Assembly: GCA_017935675.1 (NCBI GenBank)
Contig: JAGBHE010000083.1
Location: forward strand, 62,001 to 126,000
Length of the DNA: 64,000 bases
Source: Clostridia bacterium
GTDB lineage: Bacteria > Bacillota > Clostridia > UBA1381
Direction of reading: 5' to 3'
The notes under the pieces were generated by a model. The model did no database searches. It had not been told where the DNA came from and worked only from the letters and a program-made list of their open reading frames with translations. Made by a program: the position numbers and the translations under genes. Numbering within the stretch: position 1 is the first letter of the stretch; every line of letters begins with the position of its first letter. Shown in pieces: positions 60,632 through 64,000 of the stretch.

Positions 60632-62944
60632 TCAGAGCGGCTGCATAAGCTCCGCATTCCAATAAAATACTTTTACCTCATATCTGTTAATCTCTGTTTC
60701 CGACGGGTCAATATTTAAGACAAACTCTGCACCGGGGAATTGCGCTCCCGCTTCCACAGTCTTGGGCTCTACACAAACATCTGTAAGTCTTTCATCTTTA
60801 TAAACAGCTGCAAAAATATTTATGTTGTCATACTTCTTGTCAGCAATTTTGTTATAATTAATTTTAACTGTATTTGCTCCGTTTGTCAATCCTGTAATTG
60901 CATTACCAAATCCCGCCTTAACGGTTTCTCCGTTTATTATAATTACTTCCGGTTCGGGAATTGTTACAGTAATATCCGAAACAGTAAACCGTGTAGCGGT
61001 TCCCGGTACGGCTGCCTTTACACGCATTTTATAAGTTCCCGGGAGTGCTTCTCCATATATCTCAATATCATTAAACTGCTCCGATTCCATATAAGTATCT
61101 ACATCGAGAATATCTGCAGCTTCAGCATCTGCTGAAAGAATCCGGATTGGCACCTCCTCTGCCAAAAGCTCGCAGATTCCGCCTTTCCACGGCTTAAAGC
61201 TCCCGTTGTCATATGTATTAAGCACATCAGCGGTAAAGCGCAGCTTCAGCTTCTGACCCGGAAGCACGGTATATGATGTGTCCTTAAAGGTCAGAGCATC
61301 ATGCTGATGACGTTTATGCGCCTTTGCCGCTCCCTTATAGGCGCTGCTTCTGTCCACAGGATATACAAATCTGCTGTCGGCGTCCGCAATACCCTGGCCG
61401 TTCACTGAAAGATATGCCTTTTCGGTTTCGGTATTAACCGCTCCCACCTCAGACAAATCAAACATATGTATAGCCGCCGGAGCTGCAGCGCTTCCTTCTT
61501 TTCCTGCAACTACTAAAATCTGTTTATCCGGAGAATATGCTGCACCTGCTATTCCTTTAAATCCTGAAGTATTTGTATAGCTGTTTCCAAAAATTGTTTC
61601 CAATACACTGTCATTACCTATAAATGGTGTAAAACCGGTTGTTGTTCCCGTTTCCCAGACAAGAATATCATTATAGGAATATGTTTTACCATTTCGATCT
61701 ACAATAACGCTTTGACCGACTTTTCCTCCTGTATTCGGTACTGCAAGCATATAACTTTTTCCTCCAAGTGTTACCGGCACATAATAAAGACCTATGTTAT
61801 TAATCTTGGAGACATACGCACCCGTTGCAAGCAAAGCATCATCTGCAGTAGTATTTGTATTTGTCTTGAAGCACTCATGATTTTGAATATTTGCAACTCC
61901 TGCAAGTGCTTTTTCAAAATCCACACGGTAAATCACTCTTTGATTCAGGTTTCCCCACTGTGCCGATGGTATCAGACCGCCCTGCTGATCATAGGAAATG
62001 GAATAAATCTGTCTTTTCCCCCAGCCATTATAGCAAGCAGTCCACCTTGGTTCTTCTCCCGTAAAATCTGCCATCACAATAGTGCTGCATGCAGTCCCTA
62101 AGTCGGCATAAGTATTATTATTGATAACAGCCTTTGTCGCTGTTGTTTCCGAACCCTGTGTAAATGCAATATGTCCCTTTCCGTCTGCTTCAATAATGCC
62201 GTATACGGACACATCAACAGTCAATGCGGAATCAGCTTCTGTCGTACTTCCTGCGGGAATATTGGCATATACATTCCAGTCCTTTCCTGCGTATGAGGTG
62301 TCCACCTTTTCCCATACCATTGCGTCAAAACAGCCGTATTCGTTGATTTTTGTTTCTTTATCACTGGACATTACGTAAATGTTATCTAAAGTTTCAATTT
62401 TACCCTTTGTACGGTAAATTCCGGCACGATAAGTATTATAGCTTAAATCCTCATTCACCTTGATTTCATGCGCTCCCGCGTAAAAGAACCCGGTATATGA
62501 GTCATATGTAATCTGTCCCCTGATAACTATCGGATTATATCCCGTCTCTGTTTTTACCTGAGCATAGCAAGGATGCACCGGCTCGTAGAAAAACTCATCG
62601 GTACACTCCAGTAAATTACCGTTACGCTGGGCGTAATGTCCTATTCCTATCCATCCGTCTGCATCACTGCCGCCGTATTCAAATCGATCGAACTCCATAG
62701 TCATTCCGTATGAAACACGGTTCTCCCAATTCAAACCGTCTGCAGAGGTCAGAATCGAGTTACTGTTTCCTCCCCATGCTACAAACAATCCGAGGTGGTC
62801 AATGTAGTCAATACCATTTATCTTTGTAGTCATAGAAATGGTTTCTTCCTTTGCATGCCCCTCACACACAGCAAGAGCAGTTCCGGCTGCAAAGCTCACC
62901 AGCATTGCAGCAGCCAATAATGCGGACAACATTTTTTTCAACAT
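60632..62944 (-). CDS. Secreted beta-propeller-like protein of the PL8 locus, probably 3'-truncated
   Basis: 770 residues with a signal peptide (cut near ALA, residue 25). The N-terminal two thirds look like a propeller or BNR-repeat protein (INGIDYIDHLGLFVAWGGNSN, SILTSADGLNWENRV, IAGAAYSPDKQILVVAGKEG). Two beta-sandwich modules follow (about 540-660 and 665-770). The last residues, EVKVFYWNAELMQPL, match the tail of LamG proteins here (LKAFVFDENLKPL), but the frame stops at once. A shift of one base would add KDTEV before PL8-derived sequence, so the native C terminus is probably damaged. It follows a sugar ABC permease gene. No enzyme motif is certain; a polysaccharide-binding or sialidase-like role is possible. 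Confidence 0.65.
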   Translation of the reverse strand: MLKKMLSALLAAAMLVSFAAGTALAVCEGHAKEETISMTTKINGIDYIDHLGLFVAWGGNSNSILTSADGLNWENRVSYGMTMEFDRFEYGGSDADGWIGIGHYAQRNGNLLECTDEFFYEPVHPCYAQVKTETGYNPIVIRGQITYDSYTGFFYAGAHEIKVNEDLSYNTYRAGIYRTKGKIETLDNIYVMSSDKETKINEYGCFDAMVWEKVDTSYAGKDWNVYANIPAGSTTEADSALTVDVSVYGIIEADGKGHIAFTQGSETTATKAVINNNTYADLGTACSTIVMADFTGEEPRWTACYNGWGKRQIYSISYDQQGGLIPSAQWGNLNQRVIYRVDFEKALAGVANIQNHECFKTNTNTTADDALLATGAYVSKINNIGLYYVPVTLGGKSYMLAVPNTGGKVGQSVIVDRNGKTYSYNDILVWETGTTTGFTPFIGNDSVLETIFGNSYTNTSGFKGIAGAAYSPDKQILVVAGKEGSAAAPAAIHMFDLSEVGAVNTETEKAYLSVNGQGIADADSRFVYPVDRSSAYKGAAKAHKRHQHDALTFKDTSYTVLPGQKLKLRFTADVLNTYDNGSFKPWKGGICELLAEEVPIRILSADAEAADILDVDTYMESEQFNDIEIYGEALPGTYKMRVKAAVPGTATRFTVSDITVTIPEPEVIIINGETVKAGFGNAITGLTNGANTVKINYNKIADKKYDNINIFAAVYKDERLTDVCVEPKTVEAGAQFPGAEFVLNIDPSETEINRYEVKVFYWNAELMQPL

Positions 62945-62981
62945 AATAATTTCTCCTTTTCTTTTTTTAACTTTTTTTAAA

Positions 62982-63869
62982 CTAACCCTTTACTCCGCCG
63001 ATATTAATTGACTGAGTAATATGCTTCTGAAATACAAGATAAAAGAAAATCGGCGGAACGGAAACATACAGCAGCGCAACCATATATTCGTCTGTCGTAA
63101 GCCCCGCCTTCATATTCATAACCTTAAGTGCAATCGGTTTTTTCCAGTTATCCTTCAATACCAGATTCGGCCAGAAATAACTGCTGAAGGAATTAGTCAG
63201 CGAAAAAACTGAAAGCGTAATTACAAGCGGTATTGCAAGGGGCAGCATAATCTTCATTAAAACCTGTAAATTGTTACATCCGTCCAGCTTTGCCGCCTCT
63301 GACAGCGATCCGCTTATAGTATTAAAATAATTTTTAAACAAAATTACATCAAATACATTAACTGCCGCAAGCAGCCACATAGGCCAATATGTATTCATTA
63401 AATTCACATGAAGAATCGGGAAATCAATAAATGTCATAAATAACGGCACTAAAGAATTTGTACCCGGTATCATCAAGCACCATAGTAAAATCGTCAGAAT
63501 TTGCTTTGTTCCGGCGGGCTTCATTACAGCAAGCACATATCCCGCTATACCGCACATGCCGATATGAAACACCAGAGATCCGCCTGCCAGAATCAGCGTT
63601 GATGTATATGCCTGTAAAATACCGGATTGCTCCCACACCTTGCCAAGCTTTCCTATTTCAAAACTGCGTGGGATAATTGTCGGCGGAATTTGCAAAAACT
63701 CCTCTGTTGATTTGAACGCCGAAGTAATCATCCACAGCAGCGGCAGCAAAGTGAGCATACACACAAACATAGCCAGTGCAAAAAGACTCCAGTACAGCAG
63801 CTTGTACCGTGTACGCTTTAACTCTACCTGATTAAGAAAGCCTTTGTTCTTTTTCGCATATAAATTCAT
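62982..63869 (-). CDS. Carbohydrate ABC transporter permease (MalG type, CUT1)
   Basis: About 295 residues with six membrane helices. The EAA loop is at about 190-210 (LSEAAKLDGCNNLQVLMKI), and the C terminus HITQSINIGGVKG is the classic MalG-type ending. The ATG at 63,869 is chosen because GGAG lies six bases before it; an ATG four codons earlier overlaps that site. It heads the PL8 locus within this window and is paired with the permease whose end lies at the right edge. It imports oligosaccharides released by the PL8 lyases. Confidence 0.92.
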   Translation of the reverse strand: MNLYAKKNKGFLNQVELKRTRYKLLYWSLFALAMFVCMLTLLPLLWMITSAFKSTEEFLQIPPTIIPRSFEIGKLGKVWEQSGILQAYTSTLILAGGSLVFHIGMCGIAGYVLAVMKPAGTKQILTILLWCLMIPGTNSLVPLFMTFIDFPILHVNLMNTYWPMWLLAAVNVFDVILFKNYFNTISGSLSEAAKLDGCNNLQVLMKIMLPLAIPLVITLSVFSLTNSFSSYFWPNLVLKDNWKKPIALKVMNMKAGLTTDEYMVALLYVSVPPIFFYLVFQKHITQSINIGGVKG

Positions 63870-63936
63870 ATTAATCTCCATTCTGCCGCCAAAACGTCAG
63901 TGCTGACTGCGGCTAATCTGCCATTTCAGACATCTG

Positions 63937-64000
63937 TCACAGCTCATAGCTGTTTCTTTTTTCAATATACTTATAAACAAATGTCAAGGTCAGCAAAATA
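63937..64000 (-). CDS. Partial sugar ABC permease (C-terminal end, cut by the window edge)
   Basis: The last 20 codons of a frame entering from the right edge read ILLTLTFVYKYIEKRNSYEL and stop at 63,937. A final membrane helix followed by a short basic tail is how MalF/UgpA-type permeases end. Its position just upstream of the MalG-type gene supports this. Confidence 0.55.
   Translation of the reverse strand, partial: ILLTLTFVYKYIEKRNSYEL

Noticed and set aside
1..64000. CRISPR array, tRNA, rRNA or prophage genes
   Set aside because: No regularly spaced direct repeats, cloverleaf-like sequence, rRNA segments or phage structural genes were noticed. Small RNAs could still be missed by eye.

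Overview
The window looks like a chromosomal segment from an anaerobic, low-to-mid GC Bacillota (class Clostridia), probably from a gut or another glycan-rich habitat. The evidence is the RecF/RemB/GyrB and RecJ/Rel sequences, AGGAGG-type ribosome binding sites, YesM/YesN-type signalling proteins, CUT1 sugar ABC permeases and S-layer-homology (SLH) surface proteins. Species cannot be told from the sequence.

Region 1 (1-30,214) is a Gram-positive polysaccharide-utilisation locus for a uronic-acid polysaccharide. A long minus-strand run, 28,357 to 2,256, encodes a LamG-like secreted protein, a solute-binding lipoprotein, two LplB/YtcP-type permeases, two SLH surface proteins, two tandem heparinase II/III-like secreted proteins, two non-catalytic secreted proteins, a GH105 unsaturated-uronyl hydrolase and a membrane AraC regulator. 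A sugar isomerase/epimerase and a Gfo/Idh/MocA dehydrogenase converge on it from the left edge. A GH28 protein without a signal peptide diverges from it on the right, with a clear promoter and palindromic operator-like sites.

Region 2 (30,219-41,116) is housekeeping on the minus strand: recJ-rel-yaaA(S4)-recF-remB-gyrB, then an ECF S component, azlC-azlD and rarA. It resembles the classic oriC-side cluster but without dnaA and dnaN.

Region 3 (41,382-45,661) is a plus-strand signalling operon: a sensor lacking any kinase domain, an AraC-type response regulator and a complete YesM-type histidine kinase. Region 4 (45,682-47,765) is an AT-rich island carrying a SatD-family protein and a DUF3307 membrane protein. 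It is bounded by inverted repeats, contains an identical 44-bp direct repeat at each edge, and has an unusual array of GCAAC/GTTGC half-sites over its promoter.

Region 5 (47,763-64,000) is a second polysaccharide locus on the minus strand: CUT1 permeases, a 770-residue secreted protein, a decayed PL8 lyase fragment, a LamG-like secreted protein, two PL8 lyases (one secreted, one without a signal peptide) and a second copy of the two-gene SLH module of region 1. PL8 enzymes act on hyaluronan, chondroitin or related uronic-acid polymers. The two loci therefore share an architecture, with different lyases combined with the same SLH pair. Small non-autonomous elements are scattered through the window; one of them is nested inside another, and the uninterrupted version is present at a second site.
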